NCBI RefSeq assembly: GCF_023806085.1
Contig: NZ_JAMSLX010000001.1
Coordinates: 124,001-188,000, forward strand
Direction of reading: 5' to 3'
Origin: Hephaestia sp. MAHUQ-44
GTDB taxonomy: Bacteria; Pseudomonadota; Alphaproteobacteria; Sphingomonadales; Sphingomonadaceae
Length of the DNA: 64,000 bases
Shown here: in pieces, positions 9,300-18,035 of the stretch
Numbering within the stretch: the first letter of the stretch is position 1
Layout: every line of letters begins with the position of its first letter
Program-made: the position numbers and the translations under genes
The notes under the pieces: model-generated
The model's database searches: none
The model's input: the letters and a program-made list of their open reading frames with translations, nothing else
Told to the model about the DNA's origin: nothing

Positions 9300-10045
9300 A
9301 ATTCCACCTGGATCAGCACGAGCAGCAACGCGGCGGTCGCCTGGACGATCGCCGCCAGCCCGTCGACCAGTGCCATCGCGATCGGGTTGGCCGCGTCCGC
9401 CGCGGTCATCAGCGCGCCGAGGCTGACGAAGATCTGCGCGACCAGCTCGCCGGCAAAGGTGACGAACGCGATCAGCGCGGCGAGCACGAGCCCGTGCCCG
9501 CGCGTGAGCGCAAGGCTGCGCCTGACCGCCGGCGCCGCCCCGATCGGTCGCTCGGCAACGATCACCGCACCGGCCAGCATCGTGCGCACGATCCAGTAGA
9601 AAGCGGGCACCAGCAGGATCACCATCGCCGCGCCCAGCACCGGGCCCAGCAAGCCGATCCCCAGCCCCACCGGCAACCCGACCAGCACCACCGACAGCAG
9701 ATAGCGCGGCAGCAACCGCCCCGCATGGCCCAGCGCGGTCTTGAGATCGGGGCGCCGTCGATCGAGATAGAGCGACAGGATCACGAGTACGCCGTAAAAG
9801 GCGCACAAATAGGCCGCCAGATACCAGCCGCTGTTCTTGACCGCCCAGTCGAGCACCACCTGCGCCTGCGCCGCGGTCGCCGCCGTCGAACCGTCGCCCT
9901 TTTCGAGCGTCGGCGCCTCGACCAGCAGCAGCAAGCCGAACTGGGGCAGGAACATCGTCAGCCCCGCCATCGGCAGCAGCAGGACGTGGTCGGCGCGCAG
10001 CCGCGCCCAGGCGCTGCGCAGGATTGCAACAAGATCGAGCGTCAT
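9260..10045 (-). CDS. Polytopic membrane protein, paralogue of its upstream neighbour
   Basis: 261-residue integral membrane protein with about six hydrophobic helices. No catalytic motif recognised. A central cytoplasmic segment VIVAERPIGAAPAVRRSLAL followed by LTRGHG matches VVVAERRGVGAIARAFGLTKG in the adjacent upstream gene, so the two are tandem paralogues. The layout resembles glycerophosphodiester-phosphodiesterase membrane-domain or YciC-like proteins, but that is inference. The start overlaps the upstream stop as ATGA. Confidence 0.8.
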   Translation of the reverse strand: MTLDLVAILRSAWARLRADHVLLLPMAGLTMFLPQFGLLLLVEAPTLEKGDGSTAATAAQAQVVLDWAVKNSGWYLAAYLCAFYGVLVILSLYLDRRRPDLKTALGHAGRLLPRYLLSVVLVGLPVGLGIGLLGPVLGAAMVILLVPAFYWIVRTMLAGAVIVAERPIGAAPAVRRSLALTRGHGLVLAALIAFVTFAGELVAQIFVSLGALMTAADAANPIAMALVDGLAAIVQATAALLLVLIQVEFYRRLSAGQAPAK

Positions 10046-10866
10046 GCGGCCTCGGCTGGAATGTCCCGGGCGGTCCGCACGGCGAGATAGAGTTGCGCTG
10101 CGAATGCGGCGGCAAGAAGCGTGAAGCCGGTCGTCACCACGGCGCTGACGATTCCCGTGAGCACAGTCGCCAGCGTCATCGCCCCCGTTCCCCCGAAGGC
10201 GAGCTGGAAAACCGATCCCAGCACGGTCGTTGCCGCCATCGCGCACACACCCCACACAACGAAAAACAGAATGACGACGCCGACGATCCTGAGCGCCAGC
10301 CCCTTGGTAAGCCCGAACGCACGTGCGATCGCGCCGACGCCGCGCCGCTCGGCAACGACCACCGAATTGAGCGGCAGCAGGCGCGCCATACCCCACAGCA
10401 CGACGATCACCAGCGCCACCGAATAGAGCCCCACGAACAGCTTGAGCCCCGACGACAGCGGCGTCGCCGGTTGCCATTGCCCCGGCGCGATCGCGACCCA
10501 TTCGACGCCCGAAGCAAGAAACGCGATGCCCAGCGGCGCCGCGAGCACCGCCACGATCAGCGCGACCAGCAGGCCGATGCCGATCGCGGGCAGCAACCGC
10601 CGCGCGCCCATCTGCATCGCTGCCGAGACGTTCGCCGCCGGCTCGACCGCGAGCGCGACCACCGCAAGCTGGCCCCACGCCATCACCACCGCGAGCACGA
10701 TTCCGACCAGCGCAACCATCACGCCAACCCCGACCAGCGCCGGTTCCGCAATATTCTGAAGGCAGGTCGGGACGAAGATCAACAAGCCGACGATCGGCAG
10801 CAATGCCGCCGCGCGGTCGCCGAGAAACGTCGTCGTCCGGTCCCAGACCGTGCCCATCGTGACCAT
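10042..10866 (-). CDS. Polytopic membrane protein, first of a tandem paralogous pair
   Basis: 274 residues with about six membrane helices and the shared motif VVVAERRGVGAIARAFGLTKG. The ATG at 10866 was chosen because GGGAG lies 8 nt upstream; the open frame runs further upstream without a signal. Translationally coupled to 9260-10045. It is divergent from lipB, 77 bp away. Possibly an envelope or lipid-related function; nothing in the sequence fixes it. Confidence 0.8.
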   Translation of the reverse strand: MVTMGTVWDRTTTFLGDRAAALLPIVGLLIFVPTCLQNIAEPALVGVGVMVALVGIVLAVVMAWGQLAVVALAVEPAANVSAAMQMGARRLLPAIGIGLLVALIVAVLAAPLGIAFLASGVEWVAIAPGQWQPATPLSSGLKLFVGLYSVALVIVVLWGMARLLPLNSVVVAERRGVGAIARAFGLTKGLALRIVGVVILFFVVWGVCAMAATTVLGSVFQLAFGGTGAMTLATVLTGIVSAVVTTGFTLLAAAFAAQLYLAVRTARDIPAEAA

Positions 10867-10943
10867 GATCGCCGCTCCCGTATCGTGCCGCTGATGTGCT
10901 CTAGCGATTGATCCTCGCGCGTGGAAGCGGCAAGGAGCATCAC

Positions 10944-11609
10944 GTGACATCACCGCTTGCCGACATCGAATGGCGCGTCTCGGATGCGCCAATTCCGTAC
11001 GAAGAAGCCGTCGCGACGATGGAGGCGCGCGCCGCCGCCGTCCTGACGGGCGAGGCGCGCGAATTGATCTGGCTGCTCGAACACCCGCCGATCTACACCG
11101 CGGGCACCAGCGCCAACCCCGCCGACCTGCTCGATCCGCGCTTTCCGATCCATAAGACGGGGCGCGGCGGCAAATACACCTATCACGGGCCGGGTCAGCG
11201 GATCGGCTATGTCGTGCTCGATCTCGGACGGCGCGGGCGCGACGTGCGCGCCTATGTCCACGCGCTCGAAAGCTGGGTGATCGCCGCTTTGTCCCACCTC
11301 GGGATTCAAGCCTTTCCGGTGCCCGAACGGATCGGAATCTGGACCCGCGACGGCGGCGACGAGGCCAAGATCGGCGCGATCGGCGTGCGCGTCCGCAAAT
11401 GGATCACCTTGCACGGTTTCGCGGTCAATATTGCTCCCGATCTTACGCATTTCGGCGGAATCGTGCCGTGCGGCCTTGCCGAATATCCCGTCACGAGCGT
11501 CGAAAAATTAGGAAAAACGGCCGATTTTGCAACTTTCGACGCCGCTCTGGCGTTGCACACCGGCACATTCGTCGAGACTCTCGGATTACCGCGCGAAAAC
11601 GAGGCTTGA
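10944..11609 (+). CDS. lipB: Lipoyl(octanoyl) transferase
   Basis: 221 residues. Transfers octanoate from ACP to lipoyl domains of E2 subunits and GcvH, the first step of lipoate synthesis. Family signatures are GRGGKYTYHGPGQRIGYVVL, the catalytic Lys in KIGAIGVRVRKW and the catalytic Cys in GGIVPCGLAEYPVTS. The start is the GTG at 10944, preceded at a good distance by AAGGAG; a TTG at 10908 in the same frame is a poorer choice. Confidence 0.95.
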   Translation: MTSPLADIEWRVSDAPIPYEEAVATMEARAAAVLTGEARELIWLLEHPPIYTAGTSANPADLLDPRFPIHKTGRGGKYTYHGPGQRIGYVVLDLGRRGRDVRAYVHALESWVIAALSHLGIQAFPVPERIGIWTRDGGDEAKIGAIGVRVRKWITLHGFAVNIAPDLTHFGGIVPCGLAEYPVTSVEKLGKTADFATFDAALALHTGTFVETLGLPRENEA

Positions 11610-11698
11610 GAGGCGCCCCATATCCGACTAATGTCCACGCCGGTTTGGGTATTAAGGGCCGCCACGGTCGTCCAAATCCACTAATTAGGGAGCTACAA

Positions 11699-11980
11699 AT
11701 GCGTGCAATCATTTCCAAGCTGGTTATCGGTACGTTTGTCGCCGGTGCCGCGCTCGCGGTGTCGGCTTGCGGTGACAAGACCGAGACGGCCACTGACAAC
11801 ACCCTCGTCACCGACATGAATGTCACCGACGACATGGGCACCATGACCGACAACATGACCGCGGTTGATGGCGCGCTTGCCAACGACGCTGCGCTCGCCA
11901 ACGACGCCGCGCTCACCAACGAAGCGGCCGCCACCGACGCTGCAGCGAACGCGGCCGACGCCACCGCCAACGCGATGTAA
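11699..11980 (+). CDS. Small Ala/Asp/Thr-rich lipoprotein with ANDAAL repeats
   Basis: 93-residue predicted lipoprotein with leader ending LAVSACGDK (lipobox LSAC-like). The mature part is acidic and low-complexity, with three 18-bp tandem units encoding ALANDA/ALTNEA-type hexapeptides and no Cys beyond the lipidation site. AGGGAG lies 7 nt before the ATG. A strong rho-independent-type hairpin follows (12028-12056), so this is probably a monocistronic, well-expressed gene. Function unknown. Confidence 0.72.
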   Translation: MRAIISKLVIGTFVAGAALAVSACGDKTETATDNTLVTDMNVTDDMGTMTDNMTAVDGALANDAALANDAALTNEAAATDAAANAADATANAM

Positions 11981-12027
11981 GCATCGCGATCGCACCGGCG
12001 GCCGCGGTTGCGGCGCCACGCGATTGA

Positions 12028-12056
12028 GGGGCCGTCCGAGCGATCGGGCGGCCCTT
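12028..12056 (+). terminator. Rho-independent-type terminator after the small lipoprotein gene
   Basis: Hairpin GGGCCG-T-CCG / CGG-G-CGGCCC with a 6-nt loop, followed by TTTCGATTCGATTT. Lies 48 bp after the lipoprotein stop. Confidence 0.7.
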
Positions 12057-12190
12057 TCGATTCGATTTGGAAGGAAAAAGCCAGGCGCGCCATCGAAACG
12101 ATCCCCGGTATTTCGAGGCGGGGAAGAAAGGACTTGGGCCGCGTGCCCGATTCTTCTAGATTCGCGCGCAACGGCCAGGACGAGGATAGG

Positions 12191-12880
12191 ATGAGCATGT
12201 TACGGATACTGACCGCGGCGGTTGCAGCGATCACGATCTTCTCAGCCGCGCCCGCATCGGCGCAATTCTTCTTCCAGTCGCGCGATCTGAGCGGTCCGCG
12301 CGTGGTGGGCGACGAACCCGGTATCGGCCAGGCGCTGCCGGGGGCGACGCCCGCCGAATTGCGCGCCGAAATGGTCTGGACGCTGCGCGCCGCGATGAAC
12401 GTCGCCGCGCTGCAGTGCGAGTTCGAGCCCACGCTGCTGACGCGCCCGAACTACAATGCCATGCTCAAGGATCACAAAGCCGAACTGGCGGCGGCGATGA
12501 CCACGCTGGAAGCCTATTTCACGCGCGTGAACGGCAAGAACAAGCGCCAGGGGCAAGCCAAGCTCGATCATTTCAACACCGTGATCTATTCGAGCTTCTC
12601 GACCGTCTCGGCGCAGTTCATCTTCTGCCAGACGATGTCGTCGATCGGCCGCGACGTCATTTATGCACCGCGCGGCGAGATGGGCGATGTCGCGCTCAAT
12701 CGGATGCGCGAACTGCACAACAGCCTGGTCCCGTGGGGCGAACAGCGCTTCCCCAGCCGGATTTTCGTCGGCCAACCGCGCCTCCCGCGCTTCGACAAGG
12801 AATGCTGGGACAAAAAGGATCTGTGGAACGCCAAGCGCTGCGGCGCGCCCTATCCTGCCGTCGCCCTGGCGCAGCGGTAA
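12191..12880 (+). CDS. Secreted protein of unknown function
   Basis: 229 residues with a cleavable signal peptide (cleavage likely after ASA in FSAAPASAQFFF). The mature part is mostly alpha-helical in composition, carries Cys at about 78 and 141 and a C-terminal Cys pair (KECWDKKDLWNAKRCG). I do not recognise the family. The ATG at 12191 starts the signal peptide; the frame is open further upstream. A 145-bp inverted-repeat element begins 30 bp after its stop. Confidence 0.75.
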   Translation: MSMLRILTAAVAAITIFSAAPASAQFFFQSRDLSGPRVVGDEPGIGQALPGATPAELRAEMVWTLRAAMNVAALQCEFEPTLLTRPNYNAMLKDHKAELAAAMTTLEAYFTRVNGKNKRQGQAKLDHFNTVIYSSFSTVSAQFIFCQTMSSIGRDVIYAPRGEMGDVALNRMRELHNSLVPWGEQRFPSRIFVGQPRLPRFDKECWDKKDLWNAKRCGAPYPAVALAQR

Positions 12881-12909
12881 ACCTGCGCAAGCAGGGCCAC
12901 GCCATACTC

Positions 12910-13054
12910 AGGGCCGATCGACATTCAGCATAGGCGTCGCCGAAAATAGTGGTTTTTCGTGACCCGGCGCGCAGCGTACTTCAGGTACGTGAGCACCGGA
13001 AGCACGGAAAATCGCTATTTGCAGGCCCGCATAGGGTGAATGTCGCTCGGCCCT
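12910..13054. repeat. 145-bp terminal-inverted-repeat element, family A, copy 1
   Basis: Same length and almost the same sequence as 18144-18288. The ends are AGGGCCGATCGACATTCA and TGAATGTCGCTCGGCCCT (two end bases differ from copy 2, weakening the terminal pairing). The interior is itself an imperfect palindrome (AAATAGTGGTTTTTCGTG pairing with CACGGAAAATCGCTATTT) around a CGTAC/GTACG centre. It contains no ORF of note. Its right end contributes most of the TAG stop codon of queE. Confidence 0.85.
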
Positions 13055-13685
13055 AGCGCAGCCCGAGCATCTTGTGCGTCTGCGTCGACAGCCGCCAGCG
13101 CGGGCGATCGAGCACCAACGCGATCGCGGCCGCGCGATTGGCCGCGGCCTCGGGATCGTCCATCGGCTGGATCAGGAAATGGCGGAAGTCCCAGCCTTCG
13201 AGCATCGCGGGGTCGATTCCCGCCTGCGGCCACACCAGCTTGAGCTCATCGCCGGTACGCTGGACGACCTCGCTGCCCGCCTTGGGGCTGACGCACACCC
13301 AGTCGATCGCGGGATGCGTGGGCAAGGTGCCGTTGGTTTCGATCGCGATCTCGAAGCCGCGCGCGTGCAGCGCCGCGATCAGCGCCTCATCGACCTGCAA
13401 CATCGGCTCGCCCCCGGTGAGCACGACGAAGCGATACGCGTCCGCCGCGCCCCAGAAGCCCTCGACCGCCTCGACCAGCGCGGTCGCGTCGGCGAACTTG
13501 CCCCCGCCCGCGCCATCGGTGCCGACGAAATCGGTATCGCAGAAACGGCAGATCGCGGTCGCGCGGTCCTGCTCGCGCCCCGACCACAGATTGCACCCGG
13601 CAAAGCGCACGAACACCGCGCGGCGCCCGCATTGCACGCCCTCGCCCTGAAGCGTCAGGAACATTTCCTTGACGGCATAGGTCAT
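13053..13685 (-). CDS. queE: 7-carboxy-7-deazaguanine synthase QueE
   Basis: 210-residue radical SAM enzyme that contracts 6-carboxytetrahydropterin to CDG in queuosine/preQ0 synthesis. The cluster-binding cysteines are Cys31, Cys46 and Cys49, i.e. CX14CX2C, the expanded form seen in many proteobacterial QueE proteins rather than CX3CX2C. The motif VVLTGGEPML follows. The start at 13685 gives the standard N-terminus (TYAVKEMFLTLQGEG). It is 10 bp downstream of queC. Its stop codon lies in the end of the 145-bp element, so the native 3' end may have been altered by that element. Confidence 0.93.
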   Translation of the reverse strand: MTYAVKEMFLTLQGEGVQCGRRAVFVRFAGCNLWSGREQDRATAICRFCDTDFVGTDGAGGGKFADATALVEAVEGFWGAADAYRFVVLTGGEPMLQVDEALIAALHARGFEIAIETNGTLPTHPAIDWVCVSPKAGSEVVQRTGDELKLVWPQAGIDPAMLEGWDFRHFLIQPMDDPEAAANRAAAIALVLDRPRWRLSTQTHKMLGLR

Positions 13686-13695
13686 CGATTCAGCC

Positions 13696-14385
13696 TCAGG
13701 GCGTGACCGCATAGACGGTGGGATCGGGCAGGCCGGCCTCCGCAAAGCCCTTGGCGCGCAGCCGGCAGCTATCGCACAGTCCGCAATGCCTGCCGTCCGG
13801 CGTCGGATCGTAGCACGACCAACTCAGCCCCGCATCGAGCCCCAGCCGCGCCGCCTCGCGGGCGATGTCGGCCTTGGTCAGGTGCTGGAGCGGCGCGTGG
13901 ACCACGAAGCGATCGCCTTCGACCCCGGCCTTGGTGGCCAGCGCGGCCATGTCCTCGAACGCGGTGACGAATTCGGCCCGGCAGTCGGGATAGCCCGAAT
14001 AATCGAGCGCGTTGACGCCGATATAGAGGTCGCGCGCGCCCGCTGCCTCGGCCCAGCCCAGCGCGAGGCTGAGGAAGATCGTGTTGCGCGCGGGCACATA
14101 GGTGATCGGAATGTCGTCGCCCACGCCCGCCTTGGGCACCGCGATATCGGCGGTGAGCGCCGAGCCGCCGAATGCCGACAGATCGATCGACAGCACGACA
14201 TGGCGTTCGGCGCCGAGCATGGTCGCGATCCGGCGCGCGGCGGCCAGTTCGACCTGATGCCGCTGGTTATAATCGATCGACAGCGCGAGCAGGCGGTAAC
14301 CGTCTTCGCGCGCGCGCGCGGCGGCGACCATCGAATCGAGCCCGCCCGAGACCAGCGCGACCGCAAAAGGAGAATCTGTTGCCAT
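13696..14385 (-). CDS. queC: 7-cyano-7-deazaguanine synthase QueC
   Basis: 229 residues. An ATP-dependent enzyme converting CDG to preQ0. The PP-loop SGGLDS is at residues 13-18, and the zinc-binding cysteines form the C-terminal cluster SCYDP...[11 protein letters not shown]. It shares a transcript with queE; together they cover two consecutive steps. The ATG at 14385 gives a normal N-terminus. Confidence 0.96.
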   Translation of the reverse strand: MATDSPFAVALVSGGLDSMVAAARAREDGYRLLALSIDYNQRHQVELAAARRIATMLGAERHVVLSIDLSAFGGSALTADIAVPKAGVGDDIPITYVPARNTIFLSLALGWAEAAGARDLYIGVNALDYSGYPDCRAEFVTAFEDMAALATKAGVEGDRFVVHAPLQHLTKADIAREAARLGLDAGLSWSCYDPTPDGRHCGLCDSCRLRAKGFAEAGLPDPTVYAVTP

Positions 14386-14451
14386 GACCCGCTTCGCTAG
14401 GAGCAGACCGCCTCGCGCGCAATCCCGATACGGGACGCACCATCGCCGCCA

Positions 14452-14482
14452 CCAAAAAGAGGGCCGCCTGAAAAAGCGGCCC
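14452..14482 (-). terminator. Rho-independent terminator downstream of hslO
   Basis: Read on the minus strand: perfect 7-bp stem GGGCCGC / GCGGCCC, 8-nt loop, then TCTTTTTGG. It lies between the hslO stop and the queC start and should end argD-argF-hslO transcripts. The rest of the 14386-14618 gap shows no ORF or recognisable element. Confidence 0.8.
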
Positions 14483-14618
14483 AGTCCAGTCCTTGCGGAC
14501 CATCTAGGGAGAAAAGCGTGCCCACAAATGACACCCTTATGCCTCTAGCACCGCCAGGGTAAACGCACGGTTAACGGCTGGTGTTTGGTCTGCTTCGCAA
14601 GAGCGGCACCGGCTTGAG

Positions 14619-15521
14619 TCAAACCGCCGCGACCGGGAAGCTGCGCGCGCAAAACGCACAATCGACGCTGATCACGCCGCGCTCGTCGGCCATCTCGCGC
14701 TGTTCCTCGGCCGGGAATTTGGCGAGCACCTGCGCGATATAATCGGGCGAGCAGCGGCAGCCGCGCACCAGCGGCGTCGACGCAAGCACGCGGACCTCGT
14801 CCTCTTCGTTGAACAGCCGCCAGATCAGCGTTTCGAGCGGCACGCCCGCATCGGCAAGCTCGTCCCCCCCCATCGTCTGCGCCAACGCGACGACATGCTC
14901 CCATTCGGGATGGTCGAGCCGAGCATGGAGGCGCTCGCGCCCCACCTCGCCCTCGGGCAGATATTGGAGGAACAGCCCGCCCGCGCGGCATTGCCCGTCG
15001 GCGCCGCGGCCCATCCCGGTCCGCACCAGCGTCGGAATCTGCTCGGACTGGACGAAATAGCGCTCCACCGCATCGGCGAGCGAATCGCCATCGAGCGGCA
15101 CGATCCCCTGATAGCGCTCGCCGGTCAGCGCCTGATCGAAGGTAACCGCGAGATAGCCCGCGCCGAACAGCGCGAACAGAGTCGGGTCGGCGGGCATCTC
15201 GGCCAGCCGATCGGCATCGTACTGGACATAGCCGCGCACCTCGCCGCCGCGATAATCGCACACCAGCAATTGCACCGGGCCGCTGTCCGACTGCGCCTGC
15301 ATCGTCAATTGCCCACCCGCATCCTTGAGCGTCGAGCCGATCAGCGCGGCCAGCGTCAACGCTTCGGCAAGCAGCGCCTCGATCGCCGGTGGATAAGCGT
15401 GCGCGGCCAGCACCGCGTCGAGCACCGGCCCCAGCCGCACCAGCCGCCCGCGCGCCTGCCGCGCCGGAATCGTGAAGCCCAGCGCGCGGTCGAGATCGGG
15501 AATTGTCGTGCTCTCATGCAT
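14619..15521 (-). CDS. hslO: Redox-regulated 33-kDa chaperone (Hsp33)
   Basis: 300 residues, usual length. Oxidation-activated holdase in the cytosol. The zinc/redox switch is intact: Cys255 and Cys257 (GCRC) and Cys288 and Cys291 (CAFC). Follows argF on the same strand. A palindromic repeat (15531-15617) ends 9 bp before its start codon, and no clear Shine-Dalgarno remains in the short spacer, so the repeat may affect its translation. Confidence 0.94.
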   Translation of the reverse strand: MHESTTIPDLDRALGFTIPARQARGRLVRLGPVLDAVLAAHAYPPAIEALLAEALTLAALIGSTLKDAGGQLTMQAQSDSGPVQLLVCDYRGGEVRGYVQYDADRLAEMPADPTLFALFGAGYLAVTFDQALTGERYQGIVPLDGDSLADAVERYFVQSEQIPTLVRTGMGRGADGQCRAGGLFLQYLPEGEVGRERLHARLDHPEWEHVVALAQTMGGDELADAGVPLETLIWRLFNEEDEVRVLASTPLVRGCRCSPDYIAQVLAKFPAEEQREMADERGVISVDCAFCARSFPVAAV

Positions 15522-15530
15522 CAGGAAATA

Positions 15531-15617
15531 CCGTTCGGGCTGAGCGTGTCGAAGCCCCGCTCTGTCTACGCCGGCCGGACGAAAAACAGCCCTTCGACAA
15601 GCGCAGGGCGAACGGGG
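15531..15617. repeat. Palindromic intergenic repeat, family D, copy 1
   Basis: Arms CCGTTCGGGCTGAGCGTGTC... and ...CTTCGACAAGCGCAGGGCGA form a stem with about 20 of 24 positions paired. A second copy, with a different interior, is at 24733-24821. Inserted between argF and hslO. Confidence 0.8.
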
Positions 15618-15664
15618 TTATGGGGCAAGGCCGGGAGATAGGAACGCGCCCCTCGCGCCGCAAC

Positions 15665-16588
15665 TCACCCCAATTGCCCGAAGCACCAGCGCAACACCGA
15701 TTTCTGCGCGTGCAGCCGGTTCTCGGCCTCGGGCCAGATCAAGGATTGCGCGCCGTCGATCACCTCGGCCGCCACTTCCTCGCCGCGATGCGCGGGCAGG
15801 CAGTGGAGGAATTTCGCCTGCGGGCTGGCCGCCGCCATCAACGCGGGCGTGACCTGAAACGGCATCATCGCCGCGAGTTTGGTCTCGGCATGCGCCTGCC
15901 CCATCGAGATCCACGTATCGGTCACCACCACATCGGCGCCCTCGACCGCCTCGCGCGCAGTGCCGACGCAGCGCGCGCGGCCCTGCCCCAGCGCGAGATC
16001 GGCATCGGACGGCTGATAGCCCTGCGGGCATGCCGCCACCACGTCGAACTGCATCAGCCCGGCGGCTTCCATGATCGAGGCAAGCACATTGTTGCCGTCG
16101 CCGAGCCACGCGACCTTGAGCCCCGGCAGCGCCTTGCCGCTTTCGATGATCGTCAGCAGATCGGCCATGATCTGGCATGGATGCGAGGCGTCGGTCAGCC
16201 CGTTGATGACCGGCACCGAGGCGTAATGCGCCATTTCCTCGATCTTGGCGTGATCGTCGGTGCGCACCATGATCGCGTCGCAATAGCCCGAGAGCACGCG
16301 CGCGGTATCGGCCACCGTCTCGCCGCGCCCAAGCTGGCTGGTCGCCGCGTCGAGCACCAGTGCCGAGCCGCCCAACTGGCGCATCGCCATGTCGAAGCTG
16401 ACGCGCGTACGGGTCGAGTTCTTCTCGAACACCATCGCCAGCACATGGCCGGCAAGCGGCGCATCCGCATCGGCCTTGCCCTTGGGCCAGCCCGCCCGCG
16501 CCGCCTTGCGATCGAGCGCATCGGCCAGCATCGCGGCGATACCGTCCGCCCCGGCGTCGGCAAGAGACAGGAAATTCTTGTAGCTCAT
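15665..16588 (-). CDS. argF: Ornithine carbamoyltransferase
   Basis: 307 residues; carbamoyl phosphate plus ornithine to citrulline. The carbamoyl-phosphate site STRTR is at about 58-62, with HPCQIMADL in mid-protein and the ornithine-site [10 protein letters not shown] near the C-terminus. The ATG at 16588 is preferred over the TTG two codons upstream. Second gene of argD-argF-hslO. Confidence 0.97.
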   Translation of the reverse strand: MSYKNFLSLADAGADGIAAMLADALDRKAARAGWPKGKADADAPLAGHVLAMVFEKNSTRTRVSFDMAMRQLGGSALVLDAATSQLGRGETVADTARVLSGYCDAIMVRTDDHAKIEEMAHYASVPVINGLTDASHPCQIMADLLTIIESGKALPGLKVAWLGDGNNVLASIMEAAGLMQFDVVAACPQGYQPSDADLALGQGRARCVGTAREAVEGADVVVTDTWISMGQAHAETKLAAMMPFQVTPALMAAASPQAKFLHCLPAHRGEEVAAEVIDGAQSLIWPEAENRLHAQKSVLRWCFGQLG

Positions 16589-16629
16589 CGTCAAACCCCC
16601 GCCGGTACGCCTCGGGCGACCGGCGCATT

Positions 16630-16689
16630 TAGAGTGATTTCGAGCCAGTTGGAATTATCTGGCGACTCGGAAATCACGGTAAACAAAGA
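16630..16689 (+). repeat. 60-bp dispersed hairpin repeat, family B, copy 2
   Basis: TAGAGTGATTTCGAGCCAG... with CCAGTTG-GAAT-TATCTGG in place of the perfect inner stem and outer arms GTGATTTC / GAAATCAC intact. It lies in the argD-argF gap, reversed relative to transcription, and does not overlap a stop codon here. Confidence 0.85.
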
Positions 16690-16704
16690 TCATCCAGCGC
16701 AGGA

Positions 16705-17895
16705 TCAATCGTCGCTGGGCGGCACGAAGCTGCGCGCGCCCTCGGACAATTTGGTCATCGCTTCGGCGATATGTGCTTCCTCGATCACATAAGGCGGCAG
16801 CAGGCGGACGGTGTTGTCCCCCGCCGCAACCGTCAGCAGCCCGTGATGGTCGCGCAGATGCGCCACGAAATCACGGCTCGGATGCTTGATCTTCAGCCCT
16901 TGCATCAACCCGCGCCCGCGCACGCTCTCGAACAGCGAATCGTGGTTGGGGATGAGTTGCTCGAGGCTCGCGCGCAGCCGCTCGCCCATCGCCACGACAT
17001 GGTCGAGGAAGCCGGGTTCGAGGATCACGTCGAGCACCGCCTCGCCCGCCGCCATCGCCAGCGGGTTGCCGCCATAGGTCGAGCCGTGGGTGCCGAACAC
17101 CATGCCCTTGGCCGCTTCCTCGGTCGCGAGGCACGCGCCCAGCGGGAAACCGCCGCCGATCCCCTTGGCGACCGCCATGATATCGGGGGTGAGCCCGTAC
17201 AATTCGTGCGCGAAGAACTTGCCGGTGCGGCCATAGCCGCATTGCACTTCGTCGAGCACGAGCAGCAGGCCGTGCTCGTCGCAGGCCGTGCGCAGCCCCT
17301 TCAGGAACGCGTCGGTCGCGGGGCGAATCCCGCCTTCGCCCTGGATCGGCTCGACGAGGAAACCGGCGGTATGCTCGTCGATCAGCGCCAGCGCGCCCTC
17401 GAGATCGTTGAACGCGCCATATTTGAAGCCCGGCAGCAACGGATCGAAGCCATCGCGCATCTTGGCCTGGTTGGTCGCCGAGATCGTCCCCAGCGTGCGG
17501 CCGTGGAAGGCATTGTTGAAGGTGATGAGATCGTGCCGCTGCGGATTGCCGTTGGCATAATGATAGCGCCGCGCGGTCTTGATCGCGCACTCGACGGCCT
17601 CGGCCCCCGAATTGGTGAAGAACACGGTGTCGGCAAAGGTCGCGTCGACCAGCCGCTGCGCCAGATGCTCGCCCTGCGGGCTGCCGTACATGTTCGAGAC
17701 ATGCATCAGCGTTTCGGCCTGGCGCTGGATCGCGCCGATCAGGTGCGGGTGGCTGTGGCCCAGCGCGTTGACCGCGATCCCGCTCGCGAAATCGAGGAAC
17801 CGGCGGCCGTCATCGGAAATCAGATAGACGCCCTCGCCTCGCACCGGCCGCACATCGCACCGCGGGTAAACGGGCATCAGCGCAGGTGTAGGCAT
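16705..17895 (-). CDS. argD: Acetylornithine/succinyldiaminopimelate-type aminotransferase
   Basis: 396-residue class III PLP aminotransferase. Makes N-acetylornithine from N-acetylglutamate semialdehyde. Visible are the substrate/PLP segments FTNSGAEAVECAIKTAR, FHGRTLGTISAT, VEPIQGEGG, LVLDEVQCGYGRTGK and the PLP lysine region MAVAKGIGGGFPLGA. The ATG at 17895 has AGGAG 8 nt upstream. First gene of argD-argF-hslO; the same enzyme may serve lysine synthesis. Confidence 0.95.
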   Translation of the reverse strand: MPTPALMPVYPRCDVRPVRGEGVYLISDDGRRFLDFASGIAVNALGHSHPHLIGAIQRQAETLMHVSNMYGSPQGEHLAQRLVDATFADTVFFTNSGAEAVECAIKTARRYHYANGNPQRHDLITFNNAFHGRTLGTISATNQAKMRDGFDPLLPGFKYGAFNDLEGALALIDEHTAGFLVEPIQGEGGIRPATDAFLKGLRTACDEHGLLLVLDEVQCGYGRTGKFFAHELYGLTPDIMAVAKGIGGGFPLGACLATEEAAKGMVFGTHGSTYGGNPLAMAAGEAVLDVILEPGFLDHVVAMGERLRASLEQLIPNHDSLFESVRGRGLMQGLKIKHPSRDFVAHLRDHHGLLTVAAGDNTVRLLPPYVIEEAHIAEAMTKLSEGARSFVPPSDD

Positions 17896-18035
17896 CGAAC
17901 GGCTCCTGATTTCAAAAAGCAAAGGGCAGCCCGGACGGCCGCCCTGCCGCGCTTCTAGAACTGCGGCCCGACCGACGCAACACCACGTCCGCTCACCGCG
18001 ATCGCGCCGCAAGCGTGCTCACCGCCCATTCATTT

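Noticed and set aside
14483-14618. Possible promoter or small gene upstream of queC on either strand
   Set aside because: No ORF over 10 codons with a start signal and no clear -35/-10 pair; only the hslO terminator could be supported nearby.
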